Positions 23,993 through 33,871 are shown, numbered from the stretch's first letter. The stretch is 64,000 nt of DNA from S012-135 sp964423785 (GCA_964423785.1 CAYRGZ010000001.1:21149-85148), one strand, 5' to 3'. Notes: a model not told the origin generated them from the letters alone. Numbers and translations: made by a program.

Positions 23993-25492
23993 TCAACTCT
24001 TCATCTCCCTGGGAGATATCCCGTACCGCTTCATCTTGGCGTAAAGGGCGGTTTTGCCGATCTGCAGGGCTTGCGTAACCGCCTGGACGTTACCGTTGTG
24101 CAGCCGTAGGGCTCCGGCGATGATTTTACTCTCCAGGATGGCGAGCGATTCCTTGATGGGTTGAGCGAGCATTGCCGGAGTGATGGCAGCGAGTTCTTTG
24201 TTCAATATGCGGTTCTGGGTCGAGAAGTCCAGATCTCGTACGGAGAGCGTGTTGGTTTTGGCCATGAGGACGGCGCGCTGGATGACGTTCTCCAACTCGC
24301 GAATATTGCCCGGCCAATCGTGTCGCAAGAGAAGATCGAGAATGTCGTTGGGGATGAATTCGATCTCCTTTTTGAAGGCGGTTCGGTACTTGCGGATGAA
24401 ATGGGTGGTGAGTGGAATGATGTCTTCCTTGCGTTCGCGTAAGGGAGGCAGCCGCAGGTTGATGACATTGAGTCGGTAGAAGAGATCCCGGCGAAATCGG
24501 CCCTCCTCCACTGCGGCCATGAGATCGGCGTTGGTGGCGGCGATTACCCGAACGTCGACCTTGATGGGCGTGGTGCCGCCGACCCGGATGATCTCGCCGT
24601 TTTGCAGAACGCGCAAGAGAGCTGCCTGCATTTTGGGGCTGATGTCGCCGATTTCGTCCAGAAAGATGGTGCCGCCGTCAGCAATCTCGAATTTACCCTT
24701 GCGGCAGGTGACCGCACCGGTGAAGGCCCCTTTTTCGTAACCGAAGAGATCGCTTTCCAGCAGGCTCTCCGACACGGCGGCACAGTTGAATTTTAGATAG
24801 GTGCGGTTGGCCCGCGAGCTGTGCCGGTGGATGAGATCGGCGACTAATTCCTTGCCGGTGCCGGATTCGCCGGTGATGAGGACGGTGGCGTTGGTGTCTG
24901 CCACCTGGTAGATCATTTCCCGTAATTCGCGGATGGCCTTGCTTTCGCCGACCATCTCGTCCGGTTTCTGGATTCGGCTGAGCTCTTTTTTCAGGATTGA
25001 GATTTCCTGGACGAGCAGGTCGCGGGTCTGTTCGCTCTCCTTCAGATCGCGAATTTTTTGTTCCAGAATCCGTTCGATGTTGGTGTTGAACTCGGCGATC
25101 TCGAGTTCATGCTGCTTGCGGGTGGTGATGTTGCGCATCGCCATCATCACCAGGGTGTCCCCCTGGTACCCCTCGAAGGGCGCGAAGGTGTATTCGACGT
25201 AGATGTCGCCGATCTTTTTCTCGATGAGTTCGTTATTCGTCTTTCCCTGCCGGCTGAGGTGGACCGGACAAACAGTGTCGCACGGCTCCCGCCGGTGGTG
25301 CATGACCTCGAAACATCGTTTGCCGCGCCAGTCGCCGAAGGTGTCGATGGCGCTCTTGTTCATATCCTCGATGATATAGTCTCCCCGGATCAGGAAGAAC
25401 ATGTCGGACATGATTTCGTAGAACGCCGCCCGGTTCCGGATCACCCGGTTCAGTTCATCCTTCGTCTTTTGGAGTTCCTGATGCGGATCCAT
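23993..25492 (-). CDS. Sigma-54-dependent transcriptional activator with PAS domain
   Basis: A 499-aa NtrC-class regulator. The N-terminal PAS domain (about 15-150) has Cys-containing RCFEVMHHRREPC and CPVHLSR, a pattern seen in PAS domains that may hold a metal or sense redox. A coiled linker follows (about 150-190), then the AAA+ domain with Walker A GESGTGKE, the sigma-54-contacting loop EKGAFTGA and Walker B GGTIFLDEIGD. The Fis-type HTH is at the end (LRLHNGNVQAVTQALQIGKTALYAKMKRYGI). There is no receiver domain, so it senses its signal directly. I start at MDPHQELQKTKDEL. It lies immediately upstream of the sigma-54 promoter of the PilZ gene, its most likely target. Confidence 0.93.
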   Translation of the reverse strand: MDPHQELQKTKDELNRVIRNRAAFYEIMSDMFFLIRGDYIIEDMNKSAIDTFGDWRGKRCFEVMHHRREPCDTVCPVHLSRQGKTNNELIEKKIGDIYVEYTFAPFEGYQGDTLVMMAMRNITTRKQHELEIAEFNTNIERILEQKIRDLKESEQTRDLLVQEISILKKELSRIQKPDEMVGESKAIRELREMIYQVADTNATVLITGESGTGKELVADLIHRHSSRANRTYLKFNCAAVSESLLESDLFGYEKGAFTGAVTCRKGKFEIADGGTIFLDEIGDISPKMQAALLRVLQNGEIIRVGGTTPIKVDVRVIAATNADLMAAVEEGRFRRDLFYRLNVINLRLPPLRERKEDIIPLTTHFIRKYRTAFKKEIEFIPNDILDLLLRHDWPGNIRELENVIQRAVLMAKTNTLSVRDLDFSTQNRILNKELAAITPAMLAQPIKESLAILESKIIAGALRLHNGNVQAVTQALQIGKTALYAKMKRYGISPREMKS

Positions 25493-25761
25493 GCGATTCA
25501 GAGGCCAGAGAGTAGTATGGGTAGGAGACGGGAAATGGAAACCCGATATTTGCTGCCGGGTTGGGGACGTACCTTTCTTTTTGTTTATAGCGGATTTTTG
25601 TCGTTGGGACAATTGTAATTTCCGAAAAAACGGAAAAATTGATGATGCGTTTGGAGGAATCGCTATCAGTTGCCGGCTTGGGGCAGAAATACAAAGGGCC
25701 CTGATAGCCCGTTGAAAACGGCCGTCATGGCATGGAGTTTTCGTCGGCCGGAAGCGGGATG

Positions 25762-27084
25762 CTAAGCCTGGACGATTTTGTCGTCGTCGGCAACCTGGTG
25801 GTAGACGCCGCGGGTATCGACGATGAGGCGGGCGTGACGGCGGATGAATTCGTAGTCGTAGGCCGAATGATCGGTGGCGATGAGCACGCAGTCGGCTCTT
25901 TCGATATTTTCCGCCGTGAGCGGCGTGCTCTCGTCAGTGTAGGAGTAGCGTCGGCCGGGCCAGAGGCGCGGAATGTGGGGATCGTTGTAGAGTACGGTGG
26001 CACCCTTGGCGGCCAAGAGATCCATCAGCTTGAAGGATGGCGATTCGCGTGGATCGTCGACATCCTTTTTGTAGGCGACACCGAGCAAGAGGATAGTTGC
26101 TCCCTTGATAGAGCGGCCTTGCTGATTCAGGGCCTCCATGGTGCGTTCCACCACGTAGTAGGGCATGGCGGTGTTGATCTCGCCGGCCAGCTCGATGAAC
26201 CGGGTGGTGAAGTCGTACTCCCGCGCCTTGGAGGTGAGATAGAAGGGGTCGATGGGGATGCAGTGACCGCCGAGGCCGGGACCGGGGTAGAAGGGCATGT
26301 ACCCGAAGGGCTTGGTGCTGGCCGCCTCGATGACTTCGAAGACGTCGATGCCCATCCGGTGGCAGAGGATCTTAAGCTCGTTGACCAGGGCGATGTTGAC
26401 AGAGCGGAAGATGTTTTCGAGCAGTTTGGTGAGCTCCGCCGCCTGGGTGGAAGAGACCGGCACCACCCGTTCCAGAGCGGTGCGATACAGCGCGGCGGCG
26501 AGGTCGGTGGAGTGCGGTCCGACCCCGCCCACCACCTTGGGGATATTGGCGGTGGCGAATTTGGGGTTGCCGGGATCTTCCCGTTCCGGCGAGTAGGCGA
26601 GGGCGAAATCGACCTCCGCCGTAAGGCCGGCCGCCTCGAGGATCGGCTGCAAGACCTCCACCGTGGTGCCCGGGTAGGTGGTGCTCTCCAGGGTGACGAG
26701 CTGCCCCGGCCGCAGTACCTCGGCAATGGCCTTGGCGGTGGCCTCGACGTACTGCAGGTCGGGTTCGCGGTTCTTGGTAAGCGGGGTGGGCACGCAGATG
26801 AGCAGCGCGTCCGGTTCGCGCAATCGGGCAAAATCGCTGGTGGCTGCAAATTTTCCCTCTTGCACGAAGCCGAACAGTTCGTCGGCCGGGATGTGCTTGA
26901 TGTAGGACTCGCCCCGGTGGAGCTTTTCCACTTTGCCCCCGTCGAGGTCGAAACCGAGGACCGACACCCCTTTGCGTAAAAAGGTGAGCGACAGGGGAAG
27001 CCCCACATAGCCGAGACCGATGACGCCGAGAAGAAAGTCCCTGGATTCGATTTTCTTTGCCAGCGTGTCGAGGGGAGAAGTCAT
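25762..27084 (-). CDS. wbpA: UDP-N-acetyl-D-glucosamine 6-dehydrogenase (WbpA-like)
   Basis: A 440-aa NAD-dependent nucleotide-sugar dehydrogenase. GVIGLGYVGLPLSL is the Rossmann NAD site, and STTYPGTT and ATKPFGYMPFYPGPGLGGHC are next; the Cys of GGHCIPIDP is the thiohemiacetal nucleophile. GVAYKKDVDDPRESP marks the UDP-binding domain. Length and the TKPFGYMPF-type motif are closest to WbpA/WbpO, which oxidise UDP-GlcNAc (or GalNAc) to the uronate. UDP-glucose dehydrogenase is less likely. It is the last gene of the exopolysaccharide operon, 49 bp after the epimerase gene. Confidence 0.88.
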   Translation of the reverse strand: MTSPLDTLAKKIESRDFLLGVIGLGYVGLPLSLTFLRKGVSVLGFDLDGGKVEKLHRGESYIKHIPADELFGFVQEGKFAATSDFARLREPDALLICVPTPLTKNREPDLQYVEATAKAIAEVLRPGQLVTLESTTYPGTTVEVLQPILEAAGLTAEVDFALAYSPEREDPGNPKFATANIPKVVGGVGPHSTDLAAALYRTALERVVPVSSTQAAELTKLLENIFRSVNIALVNELKILCHRMGIDVFEVIEAASTKPFGYMPFYPGPGLGGHCIPIDPFYLTSKAREYDFTTRFIELAGEINTAMPYYVVERTMEALNQQGRSIKGATILLLGVAYKKDVDDPRESPSFKLMDLLAAKGATVLYNDPHIPRLWPGRRYSYTDESTPLTAENIERADCVLIATDHSAYDYEFIRRHARLIVDTRGVYHQVADDDKIVQA

Positions 27085-27133
27085 GGAGCAGCCTCCGGTT
27101 GGGAAGTGTGGGAGTCGTGAGAGTGAGAACCGA

Positions 27134-28093
27134 TCAACCCGCTCGGTCGCAATGCCAGGCCAGTGTCTTGGCGATGCCGGCCGTCAGGTCGTGGGCGGGG
27201 GCGAAACCGAGTTCTTGCCTGGCTTTGTCGATGACGAGACAACTGCGCCGGATGTCGCCGGGCCGGGCCGGACCGCGGCCTGGGTTGCCGAGCTCGGCCG
27301 GGATGCTGGGTCGAGCCTCGCGTACGGCCTGGAAAATGATATCGAAGAGATCGGCGGTGCGGGTCGCCACGCCGGTGCCGATGTTGTACGCCTCACCCGA
27401 GCCCCGTTCCAGGGCCAGGAGGTTGGCCTGTACCACATCGCCGACGAAGCAGTAGTCCCGGCTCATGCCGCGCGGCTCCTCGGGATAGTGGTAGATGGTG
27501 CACGGCTTGCCGGCCAACAGTCGGTCCATGAACAGAGAGACGACGCCGGCCTCGCCGTGCGGCACCTGGCGGGGCCCGTAGACGTTGGCATAGCGCAGCA
27601 CCGTGTAGTCGAGGCCGTACTGGTGCCGGTAGAAGGCGAGATACTGTTCCGAGACCGCCTTGGTGATCGCGTAAGGAGACAAAGGACGGGGCGGAGCGGC
27701 TTCGCTGGTTGGGTACTCGTCCGCCTCCCCGTAAATGGCGCCGCCCGAGGAGATGAAGATCACCTTGCTCACCCCGGTCTTGCGGCTTGCTTCCAGCAAG
27801 TTGATGAGTCCACGGACGTTGACGTCGGCGTCGAAGTCCGGGTCATCCACCGACGCGGGCACCGACATCTGGGCCGCGTGGTGGTTGACCACATCGAACC
27901 GTTCCCGTTCGAATACCTTGTGGATTTCGGAGGCCCGCACGTCCATGAGATAGAACCGGGCGCGGGGGGTGATGTTTTCCCACTTGCCGGTGAACAGGTT
28001 GTCGATGACCACTACCTGGTGGCCGGCCTCGATGTAGGCATCGACGACGTTGGAGCCGATGAAGCCGGCGCCGCCGGTAACGAGAATTTTCAT
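27134..28093 (-). CDS. NAD-dependent sugar epimerase (GalE-like SDR)
   Basis: A 319-aa extended short-chain dehydrogenase/reductase. MKILVTGGAGFIGSNVVDAY binds NAD, HHAAQ and SSGGAIYGE follow, and SPYAITK holds the catalytic YxxxK pair. VLRYANVYGPRQ and SRDYCFVGDVVQANLLAL are typical of UDP-glucose/UDP-GlcNAc 4-epimerases. It probably interconverts the hexose or hexosamine precursors for the polysaccharide built by this operon. 27 bp separate it from glmS, and wbpA follows it. Confidence 0.88.
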   Translation of the reverse strand: MKILVTGGAGFIGSNVVDAYIEAGHQVVVIDNLFTGKWENITPRARFYLMDVRASEIHKVFERERFDVVNHHAAQMSVPASVDDPDFDADVNVRGLINLLEASRKTGVSKVIFISSGGAIYGEADEYPTSEAAPPRPLSPYAITKAVSEQYLAFYRHQYGLDYTVLRYANVYGPRQVPHGEAGVVSLFMDRLLAGKPCTIYHYPEEPRGMSRDYCFVGDVVQANLLALERGSGEAYNIGTGVATRTADLFDIIFQAVREARPSIPAELGNPGRGPARPGDIRRSCLVIDKARQELGFAPAHDLTAGIAKTLAWHCDRAG

Positions 28094-28120
28094 GGTTTGT
28101 CTCCGCTTACTGCCCTGTTG

Positions 28121-29956
28121 CTATTCCACGGTCACCGATTTTGCCAGGTTGCGCGGCTGGTCCACGTCGCAGCCGCGGCGGTTGGCGATCTGGTAGGCGA
28201 GGAGTTGCAGGGGGAGGACGTAGAGAATGGGGTTCAAGTCCTCGTGGATGGCCGGCAAGGTGATGGTGGCCTCGGCGAGTTGGTCGAGTTTGGCATCCCC
28301 CTCGGTGCCCACCAGGATGAGCCGACCGCGGCGGGCCTTGACCTCTTCGACGTTGGAAATGATCTTCTGGTAGACACTGTCGCGGGGCACGAGAGCCAAG
28401 ACCGGCATGTCGCGGTCGATGAGGGCGATGGGACCGTGTTTGAGTTCGCCGGCTGCGTATCCTTCGGCGTGGATGTAGGAGATCTCTTTCAGTTTCAGGG
28501 CCCCTTCCAGAGCGATGGGAAAATTGCAGCCCCGGCCGAGATAGAGAAAATCCCGGCAATGCATGTAGGTTTCGGCAAGTTCTTCCACCTTGTCTTCCAG
28601 GCGGGGCAGTTCCTCCTCGAGGATCTGGGGCAGGTCGAGGAGCTGGTCGGCGAGCGTTTTACGGGTGGCGGTGTCCAGGGTGCCGCGCTCTTGGGCAAGA
28701 AACAGGGTGAGGAGGAAGAGAGCGGTGAGCTGGCTGGTGAATGCCTTGGTGGATGCCACGCCGATCTCGGGGCCGGCATGGGTGTAGATCGTACCATGCG
28801 CCTCCCGGGTGATGGTGGAGCCCACCACGTTGCAGATGCCAACGATCTTGGCGCCGAGGTCCTTTGCTAATCGAAGGCCGGCCAGAGTGTCCGCCGTTTC
28901 TCCGGATTGGGAGATGGGAATTACCAAGGTGGAGGAATCGACGAGCAGGGTGCGGTAACGGAATTCCGAGGCGATATCCACTTCCACCGGAATACGGGCG
29001 TATTTCTCGATCCAGTATTTGCCGACGAGGGCGGCATGCCAGGAGGTGCCGCAGGCGACGAAGGCGATGCGCGAAATTTTCTTGAGTTCGTCCGGAGAGA
29101 GACCGATTTCCGGCAATTGTACCTCTCCGGTCTCCGGATCAAGCCGGCCCCGGAAGGTGTTGAGTACCGCCTGAGGCTGCTCGTGGATCTCCTTGAGCAT
29201 GAAATGCTTGTAGCCGGCCTTCTCGGCCATGCCGGCGCTCCATTCGATGGTGGTCGGCTTTTTCGTCACCGGCGTGCCGCTTGCAGCTTCCAATACCATG
29301 ATACGGCCTGCCTCAAGGATGGCGAGTTCCCCGTCGTCGAGAAAGATCACCTCGCGGGTGTACGGTAACAGGGCCGGAATATCCGAGGCCAGGAACGATG
29401 CCTTGTCGCTGATGCCGAGCACGAGCGGGCTCTGGTGGCGGACCGCCACCAGCCGGTCGGGGCAATCGGCGGCGATCACCCCCAGGGCGTAGGAGCCCTC
29501 CACCCGGGCGACGGCGGCCCGCACGGCGGCCACCAAGTCGGTGGTGAAATGTTCTTCGATGAGGTGGGCCAGGACCTCGGTATCGGTATCCGAGCTGAAC
29601 CGGTGGCCACGATCCATGAGTTCCTGACGCAGGGAATGATAGTTTTCGATGATGCCGTTGTGGACGATGACCAGACGGCCGGTGCAGTCGGCGTGCGGAT
29701 GGGCATTGTCCTCGCACGGGGCGCCGTGGGTGGCCCAACGGGTATGGCCGAGCCCGAGGGTGGCGCGGGTTTCCACCTCGTCCATCCGTTCTTCCAGATT
29801 GGCGAGCTTTCCCGCGCACCGGTAGCGGTGGAGTTCACCGTGTTCGAAAAAAACGATACCGGCGGAGTCGTACCCCCGGTACTCGAGTCGTTTGAGCCCT
29901 TCGAGGAGCACGGGAACCGCCCGGCGATTGCCGATATAGCCAACGATGCCGCACAT
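28121..29956 (-). CDS. glmS: Glutamine-fructose-6-phosphate aminotransferase
   Basis: A 611-aa two-domain enzyme making glucosamine-6-phosphate from fructose-6-phosphate and glutamine. MCGIVGYIG exposes the Cys1 nucleophile of the glutaminase domain, HTRWATHG and NGIIENY bind glutamine, and two SIS domains follow with CGTSWHAAL, SQSGETADT and the C-terminal LPLQLLAYQIANRRGCDVDQPRNLAKSVTVE segment. It lies inside the exopolysaccharide operon between the kinase and epimerase genes (27 bp each side), so amino-sugar supply is co-expressed with the export machinery. Confidence 0.97.
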   Translation of the reverse strand: MCGIVGYIGNRRAVPVLLEGLKRLEYRGYDSAGIVFFEHGELHRYRCAGKLANLEERMDEVETRATLGLGHTRWATHGAPCEDNAHPHADCTGRLVIVHNGIIENYHSLRQELMDRGHRFSSDTDTEVLAHLIEEHFTTDLVAAVRAAVARVEGSYALGVIAADCPDRLVAVRHQSPLVLGISDKASFLASDIPALLPYTREVIFLDDGELAILEAGRIMVLEAASGTPVTKKPTTIEWSAGMAEKAGYKHFMLKEIHEQPQAVLNTFRGRLDPETGEVQLPEIGLSPDELKKISRIAFVACGTSWHAALVGKYWIEKYARIPVEVDIASEFRYRTLLVDSSTLVIPISQSGETADTLAGLRLAKDLGAKIVGICNVVGSTITREAHGTIYTHAGPEIGVASTKAFTSQLTALFLLTLFLAQERGTLDTATRKTLADQLLDLPQILEEELPRLEDKVEELAETYMHCRDFLYLGRGCNFPIALEGALKLKEISYIHAEGYAAGELKHGPIALIDRDMPVLALVPRDSVYQKIISNVEEVKARRGRLILVGTEGDAKLDQLAEATITLPAIHEDLNPILYVLPLQLLAYQIANRRGCDVDQPRNLAKSVTVE

Positions 29957-29983
29957 ACGAGGGTGTCCTTTTTGGTGTCCTTT

Positions 29984-30886
29984 TTATCGTGAAGAGGTTG
30001 CTGGAGCAGTGTACGTGTCGCTACTGTAGTAGCCGTAACCGTAATAGCCGTAATAGCCCTTTTTGTAAAGGGCGCGATCAAGGCTGCTCAACTGGTAGGC
30101 ATTGAAAACGACGCCGAGGATCTTGTCCCGGCCGATGCTTTCCACCAGGGTTTTCACCTGCTCGCGGCCGGATTTTCCCCAGCGGACCACCAGGATCACT
30201 GCATCGACGTGCCGGGCCAGGACCGCGGTTTCGGCTGCCGCCTGGGCCGGGGGGCTGTCGAAGAAGAGGTAGCGGTCCGGGTAGCGGGCCGCCATCTCCA
30301 TGATCGTGTGTTGCATGACCGTGGAATCGAGGAGTTCCGCCGGGTTGGGGACCGTGGGACCGCTGGGGATGACCGACAGCTTCGGCTGACCGGTCTTGTG
30401 GATGAGGGCAGCGAGCGGCGTCTCTCCCCGCAGATAATTGGAGAGCCCCTTGTCGTTGGGGAGGCCGAACAGGGAGGCCAGGGTCGGCCGCCGCAAATCG
30501 CAATCGACCAGCAGGCAGTGTTGCTCCAGTCCTTGCGCGAGGTTGATACCCAGGTTGGCGCAAATAAAACTTTTCCCTTCTTCCGGCACGGCACTGGTCA
30601 CCAGGATGGTGCGGGGCGGTTGGCCGGAAGGCGGGTGCAGGATGGCGTTGCGTACCTTGCGGAAACTTTCCGATGCCGCGGACAGGGGTTTGCTGGCAAG
30701 CCGCAACCGGGCGTCCCACCGTTCCACGGTGGTGGCCGGTGGCGGTTGGGCCGCGCCGGCGGCCGGTTGCGGCCTCGGAGACGGGGGCGGGGGCGCCGGT
30801 TGCTCGGTATCGGGTTGCGGTGGAGATGAAGCCGGGGCGACGGGGGTACCGGTCGCCTTGGCGAGAGCCTGATCTATTTTGCCCAT
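29984..30886 (-). CDS. BY-kinase (CpsD/Wzc-C type tyrosine autokinase)
   Basis: A 300-aa cytoplasmic bacterial tyrosine kinase. It has a Pro-rich N-terminus (about 15-55), Walker A variant TSAVPEEGKSF, Walker A' LLVDCDLRRP, and Walker B YLFFDSPPAQ. A tyrosine-rich autophosphorylation tail is at the end (LYKKGYYGYYGYGYYSSDTY). It is the separate kinase half of a Wzz-kinase pair; the membrane half is the preceding gene. Phosphorylation cycles of the Tyr tail control polymer length and export. The N-terminal MGKIDQALAKA is typical of the exosortase-associated autokinases. Confidence 0.9.
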   Translation of the reverse strand: MGKIDQALAKATGTPVAPASSPPQPDTEQPAPPPPSPRPQPAAGAAQPPPATTVERWDARLRLASKPLSAASESFRKVRNAILHPPSGQPPRTILVTSAVPEEGKSFICANLGINLAQGLEQHCLLVDCDLRRPTLASLFGLPNDKGLSNYLRGETPLAALIHKTGQPKLSVIPSGPTVPNPAELLDSTVMQHTIMEMAARYPDRYLFFDSPPAQAAAETAVLARHVDAVILVVRWGKSGREQVKTLVESIGRDKILGVVFNAYQLSSLDRALYKKGYYGYYGYGYYSSDTYTAPATSSR

Positions 30887-30944
30887 GGGTTCTCCAACAA
30901 AAGTTGGTTGAAAGAAAGGGTGCCGTTACCGCGGTGTCAGTGGG

Positions 30945-32519
30945 TCAGAGAAGGAGAATACCCTTTTTCCAGAGGAAGAAGGCGGCGCCCACGAGTCCGC
31001 CGGCGCTGGCGGCGAATACCACGAACCAGAGGATGCCGACCAGTCTGGCCTGGCGCTGTTCGCTCTCTGTGGCGATCAGCGGCACCGAGCAGACGATGGG
31101 CAACTCCAGGTACGATTCCAGGTCGTAGGCGTCCTTGAACGAGGTGTCGAGGGACTCGAGCCCGAAGGCGATACCGCCGCCGAGCCCGAGCCCGAGGGCA
31201 ACGGCCACGGCCATGATCTTGAGCAAGTCGGGTTTGAAGGGTTTTTCCGGCAGGCGGGCCGGGTCGACGATGCGGAACTGGCTGCCCTTCTGCCGTTGTT
31301 CGATGTTTTTTATCGATTCGGCCTCGAGGCTCCGCGACACCAGTTCCTGGTAATACTTGTTCAGTTGTTCGTAATCGCGGGTCAGGGCGGCCCATTCCGC
31401 CTCCCGGACCGGCGCGGCGGCGATCCATTGCTGATAGGTCTCGATCTGTTTGCGGATCGCGGCGGCCTCTTTCTTGAGCTGGGCCATGCTGATGTCGATG
31501 TCTTTCAGCTGCAGCTCGAGCTGGGTGAGTTGGGTGTCCGCCGGCGGGTTGGTTGGGATACCCTCCGTCTGGTCGCCGGCCGAGGGAACCAGGGCCTTGA
31601 GCTTGGCCTCCAGTGCGGCGATGGTCTTGCGGGTCCGCTTGACCTCGGGATGTTCCTCGGTGTAGCGGGCCAGAAGACCGGCGAGGTCGGCCTGGAGCCG
31701 CTCCAGTTCCCGTCGGGTCTGGGCGTAGGTCCTCGCCTGTTCATCTTCTGTGGCGGGCAAATCGGCCAGGAGGGGCTGACGGAGCAGATTTTTACGCAAG
31801 GTTATTTGCTCCTGGACCATGATCTTGGTCCGCTCCAGTTCCTGCATACTGGCCTGGATATTCTGGTAGGAGTTCTGCAGGGCGTTCAGGCGACTGATAT
31901 TGGTCTGCCGCTGCTCCGGCATCTCGTTGTAGTATTTCAGCTTGTAGTCGCGCATGGCCGCTTCCTTTTCCTGCAGGGCCTTCTTGGCCATGGCGAGTTC
32001 ATCCTTGATGTAGGCCGTGGTCTCCGTGGCCCGTTCCTCCCGGTAGCGCAGGTTTTCCTCGACGAACTTGGCGGCCAGCTCGTTTGCCACCCGCATCACC
32101 GTGCGGGGATCACTGCCCTGGTAGGAGACCTTGAAGGTGTCGCCCCGATCGACCTTGATCTCGATATGCTTCGAGCGCATGATGTCGATGACGTCCTCGA
32201 GGGGCAGCTGCTGGAGGGTCTCCTGGTAGAGCCCGTACTTCTTGATGATCGCCTCCAGGTTGGTGCGGCTCAAGACCTGTTCCTGCAGGGTGGAGACGAT
32301 TTCCTTGGTGCGGGAGACTACGTCCGGCGACATCTTGGCCGGGTTGATCTTCTGGCGCTGGTAGACCAGCAGAGCGGTGGCCTGGTACACCTTGGGCGTG
32401 ATGGCATAGAAGGCCAGGCCGCCCGCCAGGGCGACGAGCAGGCAGGCGACGATGGTCTTTTTCCAGCGCAGGACGATATCGAGGTAGCGTTTGATCTGTT
32501 GCTGTTGGCGCGGGTCCAT
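30945..32519 (-). CDS. Polysaccharide co-polymerase / chain-length determinant (Wzz/GumC type)
   Basis: A 524-aa inner-membrane protein. Helix 1 is near residues 20-40 (KTIVACLLVALAGGLAFYAI), followed by the Wzz periplasmic domain (VYQATALLVYQRQ). A long coiled-coil runs about 150-390, with a second helix near the C-terminus (LLKIMAVAVALGLGLGGGIAF) after the PARLPEKPFKPD motif. A third hydrophobic segment (LVGILWFVVFAASAGGLVGAAFFLW) ends the protein, as in kinase-split homologues. It sets polymer length and activates the cytoplasmic kinase encoded next. Confidence 0.92.
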   Translation of the reverse strand: MDPRQQQQIKRYLDIVLRWKKTIVACLLVALAGGLAFYAITPKVYQATALLVYQRQKINPAKMSPDVVSRTKEIVSTLQEQVLSRTNLEAIIKKYGLYQETLQQLPLEDVIDIMRSKHIEIKVDRGDTFKVSYQGSDPRTVMRVANELAAKFVEENLRYREERATETTAYIKDELAMAKKALQEKEAAMRDYKLKYYNEMPEQRQTNISRLNALQNSYQNIQASMQELERTKIMVQEQITLRKNLLRQPLLADLPATEDEQARTYAQTRRELERLQADLAGLLARYTEEHPEVKRTRKTIAALEAKLKALVPSAGDQTEGIPTNPPADTQLTQLELQLKDIDISMAQLKKEAAAIRKQIETYQQWIAAAPVREAEWAALTRDYEQLNKYYQELVSRSLEAESIKNIEQRQKGSQFRIVDPARLPEKPFKPDLLKIMAVAVALGLGLGGGIAFGLESLDTSFKDAYDLESYLELPIVCSVPLIATESEQRQARLVGILWFVVFAASAGGLVGAAFFLWKKGILLL

Positions 32520-32565
32520 GCTTGGTTACGGGGTGAGGGTTGGGAATGGTCGGCCGTCTGCCGGT

Positions 32566-33837
32566 CTAGCCTTTCCAGAGATCCTTGCTGAACGACACGG
32601 TTAGATAGAGCCGATGGTCAGTGTAGTCGTTGAACGGCTGGTCGGCATCCACCTTGCGGTAGGCGTACCGCAGGCCCAGGGAGTGCCAGCGGCCCGCCTG
32701 CCAGGTGAGACCGGCCTTCCCTTCGTAGGTGGTTTCTTTCTCGGCCGGCGTTCGCTCCAGGTAATCATCCACCCGCACGGCCACCCCGGCATCTCCGGTC
32801 AGCCGCCGGGCCAGCTCCAGGTTGATGTTGCCGGTCAGGGACCAGAAGCGGGTGATGCCGTCGTTGTCGCCGTTGAATTCCTGCCCGGTGAAACCGCCCT
32901 CGCCGGTCAGGGTCAGCGATCCCTGGACCAGGGCGCGATCGAGGGACAGCCGGTAGGAGAAGGAGTCGTCATCGGTCCCGGCGGTCCGGTCGGTGGCCGA
33001 CCAGCCCACCGCCGCCGTCAAGGAGGTGGTGGCCGAAATCTGCGCCTGGTAGCCGAGATGCCCCCTTGTGGTGCTGTAGTCGATACGACTGCCGTCGTAA
33101 TCGGTGACGGTTCGTGACAGTTCGGCGAAGAGTTGGCGGTGGGGATCGAGGTGGTAGAAGAGACCGGCGGTGGTCTCGTGCCGGACCAAATCGTCGCCTT
33201 GATCGAAATCGCCCACGGTGTGGGCAACGGTCAACCGGCCGCTCCACTGCGGATTCCAGCGGTAGTTCAGGACCAGGTACGGTTCGTGGCGCTGGTAGTC
33301 GCTGTCGGCAAAGGCCCGGTTGTCGAGGATCGTGTGCCGGTAGCCGACCTCCAGGCTGGTGTCGCGTTCCAGCTCCCAGGTGACGGCTAGGTCGAGGGCG
33401 TTGTGCCAGTAGGTGCGTCGCTGCCGGTTGTCGGTAAGGGTCGGCTGGCCGTCGGCGGCGAGTTCTTGTTGCGCCAGCGTGGTATCGTCCGTCTTGGTGT
33501 ACGCCTCCCGGACAGCGAGCCGGATGGTACGGCTGGCGGCGAGCCCAGCCGCCGCCGACAACCGGTGTTCCATGTGCGAGTCGTCGAGGCGGTGGTTGTA
33601 AACCAGGCTCGGAGCGTACCGCAACTCCAGGGTCCGGGTCGGGGCGGAGTATCGGAGACGTAGGAAGGGTTCCAGGGCCGTGGTCCATTCCGTGGTCTCG
33701 CTCGCCGCCGTCCGCTCGATGTTGGAGTCGAATCCCTGGCGCAGGGTGAGCCCGCCGGAGAGCACGTTCGTACCGGCGGCGGCGGGCGGAATGGTCAACA
33801 GTAGGCAGGTTGCGGCAGAGACGATCGTTTTTTTCAT
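32566..33837 (-). CDS. Outer-membrane beta-barrel of an exopolysaccharide system
   Basis: A 423-aa protein. The signal peptide is MKKTIVSAATCLLLTIPPAAAG, followed by about 400 residues of alternating hydrophobic/polar strands with many Tyr/Arg/Trp girdle residues (LELRYAPSLVYNHRL, YLVLNYRWNPQWSGRL, GLRYAYRKVDADQPF). It ends DHRLYLTVSFSKDLWKG, with an aromatic-rich last strand as in barrels. It resembles the barrels found beside Wza/Wzz/kinase genes in exosortase-associated EPS loci. Its probable role is the outer-membrane secretin or porin for the polymer. I start at MKKTIV; an upstream in-frame ATG lacks a signal sequence. Confidence 0.8.
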   Translation of the reverse strand: MKKTIVSAATCLLLTIPPAAAGTNVLSGGLTLRQGFDSNIERTAASETTEWTTALEPFLRLRYSAPTRTLELRYAPSLVYNHRLDDSHMEHRLSAAAGLAASRTIRLAVREAYTKTDDTTLAQQELAADGQPTLTDNRQRRTYWHNALDLAVTWELERDTSLEVGYRHTILDNRAFADSDYQRHEPYLVLNYRWNPQWSGRLTVAHTVGDFDQGDDLVRHETTAGLFYHLDPHRQLFAELSRTVTDYDGSRIDYSTTRGHLGYQAQISATTSLTAAVGWSATDRTAGTDDDSFSYRLSLDRALVQGSLTLTGEGGFTGQEFNGDNDGITRFWSLTGNINLELARRLTGDAGVAVRVDDYLERTPAEKETTYEGKAGLTWQAGRWHSLGLRYAYRKVDADQPFNDYTDHRLYLTVSFSKDLWKG

Positions 33838-33871
33838 GGCGATTTCCAAGCGCGGCTCAAGGGAAAGGCGG

